A stretch of 64,000 nucleotides of DNA from Azorhizobium doebereinerae UFLA1-100 (GCF_000473085.1 NZ_AXBA01000004.1:62651-126650), one strand, 5' to 3'. Positions 8,726 through 17,709 are shown, counted from the first letter of the stretch. Program-made: numbers and translations. The notes: generated from the sequence alone by a model not told the origin.

Positions 8726-8809
8726 GAAGCCTTGGCAACGGGCACCCCGCCCGGCGGCGTTGCTGATGCCGCCGGACGAAGGAAGTGCCCCGCGAAGCTT
8801 GGGGTGGAA

Positions 8810-9739
8810 ATGCAGCGGACGAGGATCGCCGTCATCGGTGCCGGTCTCATGGGCCACGGCATCGCGCAGGCCTTTGCAACCGCCGACCATCTGGTCGACA
8901 TTTATGAGCCCGATCCGGATCGGCGTGCATGTGTCCGGGATCAGGTCAGGGCCAACCTGCGCCTTCTCGGATCGGATGAGGCGGCCGGTGATCTCATCAC
9001 GCTCCATGACGACCTGGCTGATGCAGTAGGTCAGGCGGCGGTGGTGATCGAGGCCGTGCCAGAGAGCCTCGACCTCAAACAGAAGCTCTTCATTGAGGTC
9101 GAGGCAGCCGCACCTGCGTCCGCCTTGCTGGCCAGCAACACGTCGGCCATTCCCATCACGAGCATCATGTCCGTGCTCCAAGACCGTCGTCGCGGCATGG
9201 GAGCCCATTGGTGGAACCCGCCGCACCTGATCCCGCTGGTGGAGGTCGTCCAGGGCCGGGACACAGGGGAAGCCGAAATCGCGGCGATGATGGCGTTGCT
9301 GTCCAGCATCGGCAAAACGCCCGTGCACGTGCGCAAGGACGTTCCGGGCTTCATCGGCAACCGCCTCCAGCATGCCATGTGGCGCGAAGCCATCGCCTTG
9401 GTTCAGGGCGGTATCTGCGATGCGGAGACGGTCGACACGGTGGTGAAGGCCAGCTTCGGGCGGCGCCTGTCGGTTCTCGGCCCGCTGGAGAATGCCGACC
9501 TCGTGGGTACCGACCTCGCACTGATGGTCCACCAGACCATTCTGCCCGATCTCGATCGCACGTCCGGTCCCCTGCCTCTGCTCGAAGAACTCGTGCGGGC
9601 GGGGCACCTTGGCATGAAGACCGGGAAGGGCTTTCGGGAATGGAACGGCGAAAGCGCGCAGGAAGTCCGTAATGCCCTCGCGCGCCATCTCGCGCAGACC
9701 TTATGTCCAGAGCAAGGAAGAATGCATGAAGGGTCGTAA
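8810..9739 (+). CDS. 3-hydroxyacyl-CoA dehydrogenase-family enzyme
   Basis: 309 aa. The ATG at 8810 follows GGGGTGG, and upstream in-frame codons lie in the promoter. Rossmann motif VIGAGLMGHGIAQAFA (residues 8-23), VIEAVPESLDLKQ, and C-terminal domain DVPGFIGNRL. In place of the HFFNP box of true acyl-CoA dehydrogenases it has HWWNPPHLIPLVEVV (about 130). This pattern resembles the branch that includes pyridine-catabolic dehydrogenases, so the substrate may be a hydroxy acid or alcohol that is not a CoA ester. First gene of a sigma-54 operon; overlaps the next gene by 14 bases. Confidence 0.85.
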   Translation: MQRTRIAVIGAGLMGHGIAQAFATADHLVDIYEPDPDRRACVRDQVRANLRLLGSDEAAGDLITLHDDLADAVGQAAVVIEAVPESLDLKQKLFIEVEAAAPASALLASNTSAIPITSIMSVLQDRRRGMGAHWWNPPHLIPLVEVVQGRDTGEAEIAAMMALLSSIGKTPVHVRKDVPGFIGNRLQHAMWREAIALVQGGICDAETVDTVVKASFGRRLSVLGPLENADLVGTDLALMVHQTILPDLDRTSGPLPLLEELVRAGHLGMKTGKGFREWNGESAQEVRNALARHLAQTLCPEQGRMHEGS

Positions 9740-10505
9740 CGCCGTCGTCACCGGTTCCACGTCAGGGATCGGCCTTGCCATTGCCCATGCGCTCGCGGCC
9801 GAGGGCTGCAACGTGATGCTGAACGGCTTCGGGGATCCCGCCGCAATCGACGTGACGCGACGGGAGATTGCCGAGAAGACCGGACGGACGGTCCGTTATT
9901 TCGCTGCCGACATGGGGCGACCGGACGAAGTCAGGGCGCTGGTGGCAGCAGCGTCGAGCGCGTTGGGCCCGGTCGACATCCTGATCAACAACGCCGGAGT
10001 GCAGCACGTCGCGCCGTTGGCGGACTTCCCGGATGAGAAATGGGATCTACTGCTCGCGGTCAATCTGTCGGCGGCGTTCCATGCCACCAAGGCAGTGATG
10101 CCGTCCATGCTCGACCGGCGCTTCGGCCGCATCGTGAATATCGCATCCGCGCTGGGGCTGGTGGGTGCGCCGCACAAGCCCGCCTACGTGGCCACGAAGC
10201 ACGGGCTCGTGGGGCTCACGAAATCCGTCGCTCTTGAGGTGGCGCAGGCCGGGGTGACCTGCAACGTCGTATGCCCCGGCATGGTCATGACGCCCATCAT
10301 CGAGATGCAGGTCGCTGATCAGGCGCGGGTCACCGGCCTGCCTCCCGAAGAGGTGGTGCAGGGTGTCTTCCTGGAGAACCAGCCCATCAGGCGTCCCGTG
10401 AAGCTCGAGGAGATCGCGGCGGCTGTCGTCTTCCTCTGCTCGGACGCTGCGGCCGGTGTGACAGGGACGGCGCTCTCAGTGGACGGAGGCTATGTCGCGC
10501 GGTGA
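9726..10505 (+). CDS. 3-hydroxybutyrate dehydrogenase-like SDR
   Basis: 259 aa short-chain dehydrogenase. The cofactor site is TGSTSGIGLAIA, the NNAG motif is present, and the catalytic set is S (NIASALG), Y and K (YVATKHG). The LNGFGD loop, NAGVQHVAPLADFP and the C-terminal GTALSVDGGYVA closely follow bacterial D-3-hydroxybutyrate dehydrogenase, which oxidises 3-hydroxybutyrate to acetoacetate. The Lys and Gln residues used for carboxylate binding in that family seem retained, but a related 3-hydroxy acid cannot be excluded. It is translationally coupled to the upstream dehydrogenase. Confidence 0.85.
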   Translation: MKGRNAVVTGSTSGIGLAIAHALAAEGCNVMLNGFGDPAAIDVTRREIAEKTGRTVRYFAADMGRPDEVRALVAAASSALGPVDILINNAGVQHVAPLADFPDEKWDLLLAVNLSAAFHATKAVMPSMLDRRFGRIVNIASALGLVGAPHKPAYVATKHGLVGLTKSVALEVAQAGVTCNVVCPGMVMTPIIEMQVADQARVTGLPPEEVVQGVFLENQPIRRPVKLEEIAAAVVFLCSDAAAGVTGTALSVDGGYVAR

Positions 10506-10568
10506 GGGCGCTCGCGATGCCCGGGTCAGAAAGCCATCAACGATAAAAGACAGACAGGGAGAAGCTAC

Positions 10569-11777
10569 ATGAAGGGTATCGTCCTTGCGGTCGCGCTCGG
10601 TGCCGCCGCTGGTGGAATGGCAGCGCCGGCGAGCGCCCAGATGTCGGACGGCAAGATCAAGATCGGCGTCCTGTCGGACCTCACGGGGGTCTACTCGGAT
10701 ATCAATGGCGAAGGGTCAGCTATGGCGGCACGTCTCGCCGCCGAGGAGTTCGGGAACGCCATCAATGGCACCCCGGTCGAGATCGTTGTCGCCGATCATC
10801 AGAACAAGGCCGACGTAGCGGCGAGCCTCGCGAGGAAGTGGATCGACACGGAGCAGGTGGACGTCATTGCAGACGTTCCCAACTCGGCTGCGGCGCTTGC
10901 CGTTCAGGGCATCACGAAGGAGCGCAAACGCATCTTTCTGATGTCGGGTCCAGGTGCGATCGACCTGACCGGCAAGGCATGCAGCCCGTACGGTTTCATG
11001 TGGACATGGGACACGCATTCGGTTTCCGCCACCACCGCCCGGGCATTGGTGGCCAAAGGCGATACGAGTTGGTTCTTCCTGACAGCCGACTATGCCTTCG
11101 GCCATTCGCTCGAGGACGAAGCGACAAAGACCGTCAAGGCGCTCGGCGGAACGGTGAAGGGTGGGGTAAGGGTGCCACTCGCCACTTCTGACTTCTCCTC
11201 ATTCCTCGTGCAGGCCCAAGGATCGGGTGCCAAGGTCGTGGCGCTGGCCAACGCGGGCGGCGATACCATCAACTCAGTGAAGCAGGCGAACGAGTTCGGT
11301 CTGCCGCAGGGCGGTCAGACGCTCGCCGGGCTGCTGCTGAACATCAACGATATCCATGCCCTCACGCTGCCCGTCGCGCAGGGCCTGACCATGTCCAATT
11401 CCTTCTATTGGGACATGAACGACGAGACCCGCGCCTGGTCGAAGAAGTTCGAGGCGAAGACAGGACGAAAGCCCTCGATGAACCAGGCGGGCGTGTACTC
11501 CGCGGTCCGGCATTATCTCCAGGCGGTGAAGGATGTCGGGTCCGACGACGCGGACAAGGTGGCGGAGAAGATGCGCGCGACGCCCGTGAATGACATGATG
11601 ATGAAGAACGCCGCCATCGGAAAGAATGGCCGGGTGTTCGGCGACATGTATCTGTTCGAGGTCAAGAAGCCGTCGGAGTCCAAGGGGCCGTGGGACTATC
11701 TCACCCTCGTTCAGACCATTCCCGGCAAGGATGCCTATATTCCGGAAACCGAGAGCGGATGTCCGCTCGTGAAGTAA
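10569..11777 (+). CDS. ABC transporter substrate-binding protein (branched-chain amino acid type)
   Basis: 402 aa. A signal peptide (MKGIVLAVALGAAAGGMAAPASAQ) is followed by a type I periplasmic binding fold (Peripla_BP_6, LivK/UrtA-like): KIGVLSDLTGVYSDINGEGS at the N-terminus and WFFLTADYAFGHSLEDEA in the centre. The start follows AGGGAGAAG. No permease or ATPase genes adjoin, so it either works with a transporter encoded elsewhere or delivers ligand to a sensor. As the last gene of the sigma-54 operon it likely captures the compound degraded by the two dehydrogenases; members of this subgroup often bind aromatic or hydroxy acids. Confidence 0.9.
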   Translation: MKGIVLAVALGAAAGGMAAPASAQMSDGKIKIGVLSDLTGVYSDINGEGSAMAARLAAEEFGNAINGTPVEIVVADHQNKADVAASLARKWIDTEQVDVIADVPNSAAALAVQGITKERKRIFLMSGPGAIDLTGKACSPYGFMWTWDTHSVSATTARALVAKGDTSWFFLTADYAFGHSLEDEATKTVKALGGTVKGGVRVPLATSDFSSFLVQAQGSGAKVVALANAGGDTINSVKQANEFGLPQGGQTLAGLLLNINDIHALTLPVAQGLTMSNSFYWDMNDETRAWSKKFEAKTGRKPSMNQAGVYSAVRHYLQAVKDVGSDDADKVAEKMRATPVNDMMMKNAAIGKNGRVFGDMYLFEVKKPSESKGPWDYLTLVQTIPGKDAYIPETESGCPLVK

Positions 11778-11864
11778 GCCAGGCAAGGTCTCGCGATCGA
11801 GAGTCTCGATTGCGCCCTCGCGAGGTGTGGGGTTCGCTTCGCCCTGCTCCTCGACGGCGTAAGC

Positions 11865-11889
11865 GGCCCGACGCTATGAGCGTCGGGCC
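11865..11889 (+). terminator. Hairpin, probable operon terminator
   Basis: Perfect 11-bp stem, GGCCCGACGCT/AGCGTCGGGCC, with a 3-base loop, about 90 bases past the stop of the binding-protein gene. Only a weak T-rich stretch follows, so termination may be partial. Confidence 0.65.
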
Positions 11890-12090
11890 TCGTCCTTCGA
11901 TCGACAGCAGTGGTGTTGACGTTGCCCCCAGGCTTTATTCAGCAGTGAGTTCACCCGGGCGGTTGGTTATGGCCTGTTGGCCGGATGTGAAGACGGGATC
12001 TGTGGCGGAGCCTTTGGTTGCGCTTCATGCTCCGGTCCTCATGTCGGGCCAAAGCAAACTTCACACTGGATTAGGTCGGTGGGGCAACGT

Positions 12091-12219
12091 CACTTCGATC
12101 CGGTGGTCCAGGCTGGCCGCGCTGCTGTTCAACCTGTGCGGCAAGCCAGCATGATGGTCCGCAATGCAATAGGCGATCAGTTGGGCGATGAGTTTATCTT
12201 CGCCAGACGCAAGATATCC
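12091..12219 (-). pseudogene. Possible remnant of a cas3 HD-nuclease domain
   Basis: In the minus frame about 43 residues read GYLASGEDKLIAQL, then IAYCIADHHAGLPHRL, then SSAASLDHRIEV. The IAYCIA-x-HHAGLP segment closely resembles the His-His-Ala-Gly-Leu motif of the Cas3 HD domain. The open frame carries no start context, ends soon afterwards (stop at 12061-12063) and lacks the preceding HDLGK-type motif, so if real it is a decayed fragment. No CRISPR repeats or other cas genes are seen nearby. Confidence 0.35.
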
Positions 12220-12399
12220 CAGCACGGCATCGCTTCCTGTCCGGCAATGGCGATTTCGCGCGGCGGCATCGGTGGGCACCGCGAGATGCGGGCGCGGGGA
12301 AAGGCACCGACCCGTGCCGGGTGGCCTACGGACCGTCGTATCCGTCTTTTTGCGGACATTCGCCGGCACCGAAGGCGCGGTGCCGGCGAACGGGGTCGA

Positions 12400-13920
12400 T
12401 CAGAAGAAGCCGAGCGCCTTCGCGCTGTAGCTCACCAGCAGGTTCTTGGTCTGCTGGTAGTGATCCAGCATCATCTTGTGGTTCTCACGCCCGATGCCAG
12501 ACTGTTTGTAGCCGCCGAACGCCGCGTGGGCGGGGTAGGCGTGGTAGCAATTGGTCCACACCCGCCCGGCCTGGATCGCCCGGCCGAAGCGATAGGCGCG
12601 GTTGCCGTCGCGGGTCCACACACCGGCGCCGAGGCCGTAGAGCGTGTCGTTGGCGATGGAGAGCGCCTCCGCTTCGTCCTTGAACGTGGTCACGGAGACC
12701 ACGGGGCCGAAGATCTCCTCCTGGAACACCCGCATGCGGTTATGGCCGCGGAACACGGTGGGCTGCACATAATAGCCGCCGGCCAGCGCGCCCTGGAGCT
12801 GGGCGCGCGCGCCGCCGGCCAGCACCTCGGCGCCCTCCTGGCGGCCGATGTCGATATAGGAAAGGATCTTCTCCAGCTGCTCGCCGGACGCCTGGGCGCC
12901 GATCATGGTGGCGGAATCCAGCGGGTCGCCCTGCACGATGGCCTCCACCCGCTTGAGCGCCTTCTCCATGAAGCGGTCGTAGACGCTTTCCTGGATCAGG
13001 GCACGGCTGGGGCAGGTGCAGACCTCGCCCTGGTTGAGCGCGAACATGACGAAGCCCTCCACCGCCTTGTCGAGGAAGTCGTCATCCTCCGCCGCCACGT
13101 CCTGGAAGAAGATGTTGGGCGACTTGCCGCCCAGTTCCAGGGTCACCGGAATGAGGTTCTGGCTCGCATACTGCATGATGAGCCGGCCGGTGCTGGTTTC
13201 GCCGGTGAAGGCGATCTTGGCGATGCGCGGGCTGGAGGCGAGCGGCTTGCCGGCCTCCAGGCCGAAACCGTTGACGATGTTCAGCACGCCCGGCGGCAGC
13301 AGGTCGGCGATCAGGTCCGCCAGCACCAGGATGGAGGCGGGCGTCTGCTCGGCGGGCTTGAGCACCACGCAATTTCCCGCCGCGAGGGAGGGCGCCAGCT
13401 TCCACGCGGCCATCAGGATGGGGAAGTTCCAGGGAATGATCTGGCCCACCACGCCGAGCGGCTCATGATAGTGGTAGGCGATCGTGTCGTGGTCCACTTC
13501 GCCGATGGAGCCTTCCTGGGCCCGCACCACGCTGGCGAAATAGCGGAAATGGTCGATGGCGAGCGGAATGTCCGCCGCCAGGGTCTCGCGGATGGGCTTG
13601 CCATTGTCCCAGGTCTCGGCCCGGGCGAGGAGTTCGAGGTTCGCTTCCAGCCGGTCGGCGATGCGGTTGAGGATGAGCGAGCGCTCGGTGGTGCTGGTGC
13701 GGCCCCAGGCCTCCTTGGCCGCGTGCGCGGCATCGAGCGCCAGTTCCACGTCTTCCGCCTGAGAGCGGGCGACCTGCGTGAGAACCTCGCCGGTGATGGG
13801 CGTGGTGTCGTCGAAATAGCGCCCGTCCACGGGCTCCACCCACTGCCCGCCGATGAAGTTGCCGTATCGCGCCTTGAACGGGGACCGCGACTGCGCCGAA
13901 AGGAATTCAGGTTTGTTCAT
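12400..13920 (-). CDS. Acetaldehyde-type NAD aldehyde dehydrogenase (ExaC/AldB-like)
   Basis: 506 aa. Start at 13920 behind GGAGGAAACG. The cofactor region is [16 protein letters not shown], the general base Glu is in [10 protein letters not shown], and the nucleophile Cys is in [13 protein letters not shown]; the CTCPSR form is characteristic of the ExaC/AcoD acetaldehyde dehydrogenase group, which also includes chloroacetaldehyde dehydrogenases of Xanthobacter. It oxidises short aldehydes to acids in alcohol catabolism. Transcription is predicted from a sigma-54 promoter at 13950-13965 under the divergent AcoR-like regulator. Confidence 0.93.
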   Translation of the reverse strand: MNKPEFLSAQSRSPFKARYGNFIGGQWVEPVDGRYFDDTTPITGEVLTQVARSQAEDVELALDAAHAAKEAWGRTSTTERSLILNRIADRLEANLELLARAETWDNGKPIRETLAADIPLAIDHFRYFASVVRAQEGSIGEVDHDTIAYHYHEPLGVVGQIIPWNFPILMAAWKLAPSLAAGNCVVLKPAEQTPASILVLADLIADLLPPGVLNIVNGFGLEAGKPLASSPRIAKIAFTGETSTGRLIMQYASQNLIPVTLELGGKSPNIFFQDVAAEDDDFLDKAVEGFVMFALNQGEVCTCPSRALIQESVYDRFMEKALKRVEAIVQGDPLDSATMIGAQASGEQLEKILSYIDIGRQEGAEVLAGGARAQLQGALAGGYYVQPTVFRGHNRMRVFQEEIFGPVVSVTTFKDEAEALSIANDTLYGLGAGVWTRDGNRAYRFGRAIQAGRVWTNCYHAYPAHAAFGGYKQSGIGRENHKMMLDHYQQTKNLLVSYSAKALGFF

Positions 13921-13949
13921 CGTTTCCTCCCATGTGATGGGACAGCGGT

Positions 13950-13965
13950 TGCAGCAGGCATGCCA
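13950..13965 (-). promoter_or_regulatory. Sigma-54 (-24/-12) promoter of the aldehyde dehydrogenase
   Basis: On the minus strand: TGGCATG-N4-CTGCA with GG and GC separated by 10 bases. Predicted start is about 13939, leaving a leader of about 19 bases that includes the strong Shine-Dalgarno. Confidence 0.85.
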
Positions 13966-14117
13966 AGCACCGGCTTTCGCATCTGCAAATCTGCGCTGCA
14001 TCGCGGGAAGTTGCTGAGACGAAATGGCATCTCAAATATTCGAGGGTGGCCCGGATCTGTTGCGATAGACGGGTGTGGCCGTGACGTGCGAAAGTAACGC
14101 CGATAAAGAGATGCCAT

Positions 14118-14135
14118 CTGCGACATGTGTTGCAG
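14118..14135. promoter_or_regulatory. Upstream activator site candidate for the AcoR-like regulator
   Basis: Dyad with arms CTGC-x-ACA and TGT-x-GCAG around a 2-base centre, about 185 bases upstream of the predicted sigma-54 start. It overlaps the leader of the regulator gene, so it may also mediate autoregulation. Confidence 0.5.
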
Positions 14136-14162
14136 AATGCCACAGTCCGGAGGACGCAGCCC

Positions 14163-16034
14163 ATGGCACCCGCGGCGACGACCGATACTGTGCTTTCGGC
14201 CCGGCAGCGCTTTTTCAACCGTGGGGAGTTGGCCGAGGGGCTGGTGGCGGCGCCTATCCTGCGCTCCTGGCAACGCTGCGCCGAGCAGGGGCTGGACGTC
14301 AGCGACCCGCCCCGGGTGGAACCGCTCAGCGCGCCGGCCTTGCGCGAGCTTCAGCAGCGCCACGACCTGCTGCGCCGGATGACCCGCCCGGAAATCGATG
14401 CCTTGCGCGCCGACGCGAAGCTCACGGACAGCGTGGTCATCCTCACCGATGCGGCCGGACTGGTGCTCGACATGGCGGGCAACACGGTCTTTGCCGATCG
14501 CGCCTCCAAGGTGGCGCTGCGCCCCGGCGTGCCCTGGAGCGAGACGGCCACGGGCACCAACGCCATCGGTGCCGCGCTGGTGGAGCGTCGCCCCATCGCC
14601 GTGCATGGCGCGGAGCACTTCTTCAATCCGCACCGGATCCTCGCCTGCGCCGCCGCGCCGATCCTCGACCCACGCGGGGTGCTGGCCGGCGTGCTGGACA
14701 TGTCCGGCCACGCCAGCGTGCGCCATGTCCATGCCCTCGGCCTGGTACGGCTGGCGGTGGAGCAGATCGAGCACCGCTTCTTCGAGCAGGGTTTTTCGCA
14801 CTGCACGATGTTCCGCTTTCATCGTGACCGCGAACTGCTGGGCACGGCGCGGGAAGGCATCCTCGTGTTCGAGGGCGAGCGACTGGTGGCGGCCAACCGG
14901 CACGCGCTCCAACTCATCCAGTTCGACTGGTCCGCGCTCGACCGGCTGACGGCGCCCGAGGTGTTCGGGCGGGCGGAACCCTCCGGCGTGCCACGGCAGA
15001 TGCGCACGGAGGCCGGCCTGGACGTGGTCTGCCGTGTAATCGCACCGCAAAGCCCCGGCATTGCGCGGACGGCGAAATCCCGGCCGCCCGCCTCCCGGCC
15101 GCATGGCGCACCCGAGCCGCTTCTGTCGTCGGAGACGCAGGCGGCGCTCGCGCGCGCCGTGCGGCTTCTGGAGGCCGATGTTCCCGTCCTCGTGCAGGGA
15201 GAGACCGGCACCGGGAAGGACATGTTCGCCCGCGCCGCCCATGGGCGCAGCAATCGAGCGGGACAGCCGTTCGTGGCCATCAATTGCGCCTCCCTGCCGG
15301 AGAGCCTGATCGAGTCCGAGCTGTTCGGCTATGAGGAGGGGGCTTTCACCGGCGCCCGTCGGCAGGGGCAGAAGGGTTTGCTGCGCCAGGCCGATCGCGG
15401 GGTGCTGTTCCTGGACGAGATCGGCGACATGCCGCTGGGCCTTCAGGCGCGGCTCCTGCGCGTGCTCCAGGACAAGGCGGTTTCGCCGCTCGGGAGCGGG
15501 CGTCCCGTGCCGGTGGATTTCGCCTTGATCTGCGCCACCCACCGCTCCCTGGGCGCGCTGGTGAAGGCGGGGCAGTTCCGGCAGGATCTCTATTTCCGCA
15601 TCGCGCCTTATGTGATCGACCTGCCGCCGCTGCGCGCGCTGCCGGATCGGCGCGCGCTGGTACGGGCGATGTGGCAGCGCCTCGGGGGCGCGCAGGCGGG
15701 CGTGGTCCTTTCCTCCGACGTGGAGGATCGCCTGGCGGCTCACGACTGGCCGGGCAATTTCCGCCAGCTGTCGGGCCTTCTGCAAGCCATGCTGGCGCTC
15801 GCGGAACCCGGCCAGATGCTGGATGCCGCGGCGCTGCCGCCGGATTTCCGGCGGGGGACAGAGACCCCGGTTGCCGCTGGTCCTGCGGAATATCCTTTGT
15901 CCCATCTGACCCGCGAGGCGATGCGCGCCGCCCTGGAGGCGTGCGGCGGCAACGTCTCCCGCGCGGCGCGGCAGCTTGGGATCGATCGCAGCACGCTCTA
16001 CCGGCGGGTTCTCCGCGGCCGGGGGGACGGGTGA
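14163..16034 (+). CDS. AcoR-like sigma-54 activator (GAF / AAA+ / Fis HTH)
   Basis: 623 aa. ATG 14163 follows GGAGG; a GTG 36 bases upstream falls inside the dyad and is less likely. The N-terminal domain (about 20-200) has the GAF-type sensor of the AcoR/AcxR group, including WSETATGTNAIGAAL and the following FNPHRILACAAAPI. The AAA+ part has Walker A QGETGTGKD, EGAFTGARR, Walker B VLFLDEIGDM and a compact lid; a Fis HTH (NVSRAARQLGIDRSTLYRR) ends the protein. Divergent from the aldehyde dehydrogenase, it is presumably activated by an alcohol, ketone or aldehyde. Confidence 0.93.
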   Translation: MAPAATTDTVLSARQRFFNRGELAEGLVAAPILRSWQRCAEQGLDVSDPPRVEPLSAPALRELQQRHDLLRRMTRPEIDALRADAKLTDSVVILTDAAGLVLDMAGNTVFADRASKVALRPGVPWSETATGTNAIGAALVERRPIAVHGAEHFFNPHRILACAAAPILDPRGVLAGVLDMSGHASVRHVHALGLVRLAVEQIEHRFFEQGFSHCTMFRFHRDRELLGTAREGILVFEGERLVAANRHALQLIQFDWSALDRLTAPEVFGRAEPSGVPRQMRTEAGLDVVCRVIAPQSPGIARTAKSRPPASRPHGAPEPLLSSETQAALARAVRLLEADVPVLVQGETGTGKDMFARAAHGRSNRAGQPFVAINCASLPESLIESELFGYEEGAFTGARRQGQKGLLRQADRGVLFLDEIGDMPLGLQARLLRVLQDKAVSPLGSGRPVPVDFALICATHRSLGALVKAGQFRQDLYFRIAPYVIDLPPLRALPDRRALVRAMWQRLGGAQAGVVLSSDVEDRLAAHDWPGNFRQLSGLLQAMLALAEPGQMLDAAALPPDFRRGTETPVAAGPAEYPLSHLTREAMRAALEACGGNVSRAARQLGIDRSTLYRRVLRGRGDG

Positions 16035-16091
16035 GGAAACCGCTCGCGGATCCACACGGCGGGAGATCGCTCCCGCAACGAAGGGCGCGCT

Positions 16092-16487
16092 TCACCCGTC
16101 ATATTGGCCGTCAGTGACCTTCTCCATCCAGTCGACCGACTTGCCGTCGAGGCGTTCCTGAATGGCGACATGCGTCATTGCCACGGTCGGCGAAGCGCCG
16201 TGCCAGTGCTTTTCGCCGGGCGGAAACCAGATCACGTCCCCCGGCCGGATCTCCTCGACGGGGCCGCCCTCGCGCTGCACCCGCCCGAGGCCCGAGGTGA
16301 CGATCAGCGTCTGCCCGAGCGGATGCGTGTGCCAGGCGGTCCGCGCGCCCGGCTCGAAGGTCACGCTCGCGCCCGTCGCCCGCGCCGGATCGTCCGCCTG
16401 AAACAGCGGATCGACGCGCACGGTCCCGGTGAAATAGTCGCCGGGGCCCTTGCTGGAGGGCTGGGTGCCGCTTCGCTTGATATCCAT
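16092..16487 (-). CDS. Cupin protein, (R)-mandelonitrile lyase-like
   Basis: 131 aa single-domain cupin. ATG 16487 (second of two tandem ATGs) is best spaced from AAGGGG. The metal-binding motif is [17 protein letters not shown] (about 48-64) with a second motif EKHWHGA (about 94-100). The overall sequence follows manganese cupins of the acidobacterial (R)-selective hydroxynitrile lyase type, whose natural role is unknown. It is about half identical by eye to the C-terminal domain of the fusion at 24815-26017. The shared operator at 16613-16642 points toward this gene. Confidence 0.85.
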   Translation of the reverse strand: MDIKRSGTQPSSKGPGDYFTGTVRVDPLFQADDPARATGASVTFEPGARTAWHTHPLGQTLIVTSGLGRVQREGGPVEEIRPGDVIWFPPGEKHWHGASPTVAMTHVAIQERLDGKSVDWMEKVTDGQYDG

Positions 16488-16612
16488 CATGATCCCCTTC
16501 GCAGAGAGCCTCCCGTGGCGCCGTTGCCGCTCTCGCTCCATGGCCTCGAAGACGCTCTTCGTCAGGAGGCCAACCTGCCGAACCCATCGATGCCGGACTA
16601 GCCGGCAAGTTT

Positions 16613-16642
16613 CGCAAGCGCTTATGAGCTGTTCTCATGAAA
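16613..16642 (-). promoter_or_regulatory. Island operator copy A (toward the cupin gene)
   Basis: One of four copies of a 30-bp motif with invariant core TTCATGA-N9-ATA-N2-C-N3-TGC. Read on the minus strand, 126 bases upstream of the cupin start and in the divergent gap with a LysR gene. Confidence 0.65.
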
Positions 16643-16745
16643 TGGCGGTGCCGATCGTTCTCACGCGAGCGTGTCGGGCTCCGACACGGCTGAGACTTGT
16701 CCAACTTCGCTCAATGGCCGAATACAATATGAGGGAGATTCATGA

Positions 16746-17642
16746 GTGGCCCGTCAAAACATCAACGACCTCATCGCCTTTCTGGCCGTTGCCAGGGAGC
16801 GGAGCTTCACGAGGGCGGCGGCAAAGGTCGGTGTCTCGCAGTCGGCGCTCAGCCACACGATCCGCCAGCTTGAGACCCGGCTCGGCATTCGCCTCCTGAC
16901 CCGCACGACGCGCAGCGTCTCGCCCACCGAGGCCGGCGAGCGTCTTCTCCAGACCCTCGGCCCCCGGTTCGAGGAGATCGAGGCGGAGATCGAGGCGCTG
17001 AGCGAGCTGCGGGAGAAGCCGTCCGGCACGATCCGGATCACGGCCACCGACTATGCCATCGATACCGTCCTCTGGCCGAAGCTGAAGACGTTCCTGCTGG
17101 ACTATCCCGACATCAAGGTCGAACTCACGATCGACTACGGCTTGGCCGATATCGTCGCGGAGCGTTTCGACGCCGGCGTCCGCCTTGGTGAGCAGGTCGC
17201 CAAGGACATGATCTCGGTGCGGATCGGCCCCGATGTCCGCTTCGCGGTCGTCGCGGCGCCGTCCTATCTTGATCGCCACGCCCGGCCGGAGACGCCCCAG
17301 GATCTCGTCCACCATTCCTGCGTCACCCTGCGCCTGCCGACCTATGGCGGCCTCTACGTCTGGGAGTTCGAGCAGGACGGCAAGGAGATGCGAGTGCGGG
17401 TCGAGGGCCAGGTCATCTTCAACAGCATCTTCCAGGTCTTGAAGGCGTGCGTTGACGGCCTGGGGTTCGGGCACATGCCGGAGGACATCGCCGCGCCTTA
17501 TATCGCCAGCGGCGCGCTGGTGCGGGTCCTGGGGGATTGGTGCCCGTCCTGGGACGGCCACCACATCTATTATCCCAGCCGGCGCCAGTCCTCACCCGCC
17601 TTCGCTCTGCTGGTCGAGGCCCTGCGATATCGCGGGACATGA
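16746..17642 (+). CDS. LysR-family regulator 1
   Basis: 298 aa. GTG start at 16746 with GAGGGAG eight bases upstream; the nearby ATG is out of frame. N-terminal winged HTH (SFTRAAAKVGVSQSALSHTIRQLE, about 19-42) and an effector-binding domain from about 90. It belongs to the large PgrR/DmlR-like LysR group. It is clearly paralogous to the regulator at 19003-19896 along its full length (LLTRTTRSV, DIVAERFDAGVRLGE, VRVEGQ shared). It is divergent from the cupin and the best candidate to bind the 30-bp operators of this island. Confidence 0.92.
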   Translation: MARQNINDLIAFLAVARERSFTRAAAKVGVSQSALSHTIRQLETRLGIRLLTRTTRSVSPTEAGERLLQTLGPRFEEIEAEIEALSELREKPSGTIRITATDYAIDTVLWPKLKTFLLDYPDIKVELTIDYGLADIVAERFDAGVRLGEQVAKDMISVRIGPDVRFAVVAAPSYLDRHARPETPQDLVHHSCVTLRLPTYGGLYVWEFEQDGKEMRVRVEGQVIFNSIFQVLKACVDGLGFGHMPEDIAAPYIASGALVRVLGDWCPSWDGHHIYYPSRRQSSPAFALLVEALRYRGT

Positions 17643-17709
17643 CGGCCGGGGCCGGAGCGGGCGCGCATCGCCCGGCGGGGATGTCGCCGCCGGGCGCGTG
17701 ACGAGGCTG

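Larger units (their letters stand above)
11778..12399. other. Gene-poor interval
   Basis: 622 bases between the binding-protein gene and the convergent aldehyde dehydrogenase. It holds one strong hairpin (11865-11889) and a short coding-like remnant (12091-12219, minus). No intact gene or further repeat is seen. Confidence 0.7.

Noticed and set aside
8810-9739. L-carnitine dehydrogenase as identity of the first dehydrogenase
   Set aside because: Length and family fit, but the box around the catalytic His differs and no carnitine-pathway genes adjoin.
13917-16055. Long open frame opposite the AcoR-like regulator
   Set aside because: Composition is Arg/Gly/His rich with no domain, while the plus frame encodes a complete sigma-54 activator.
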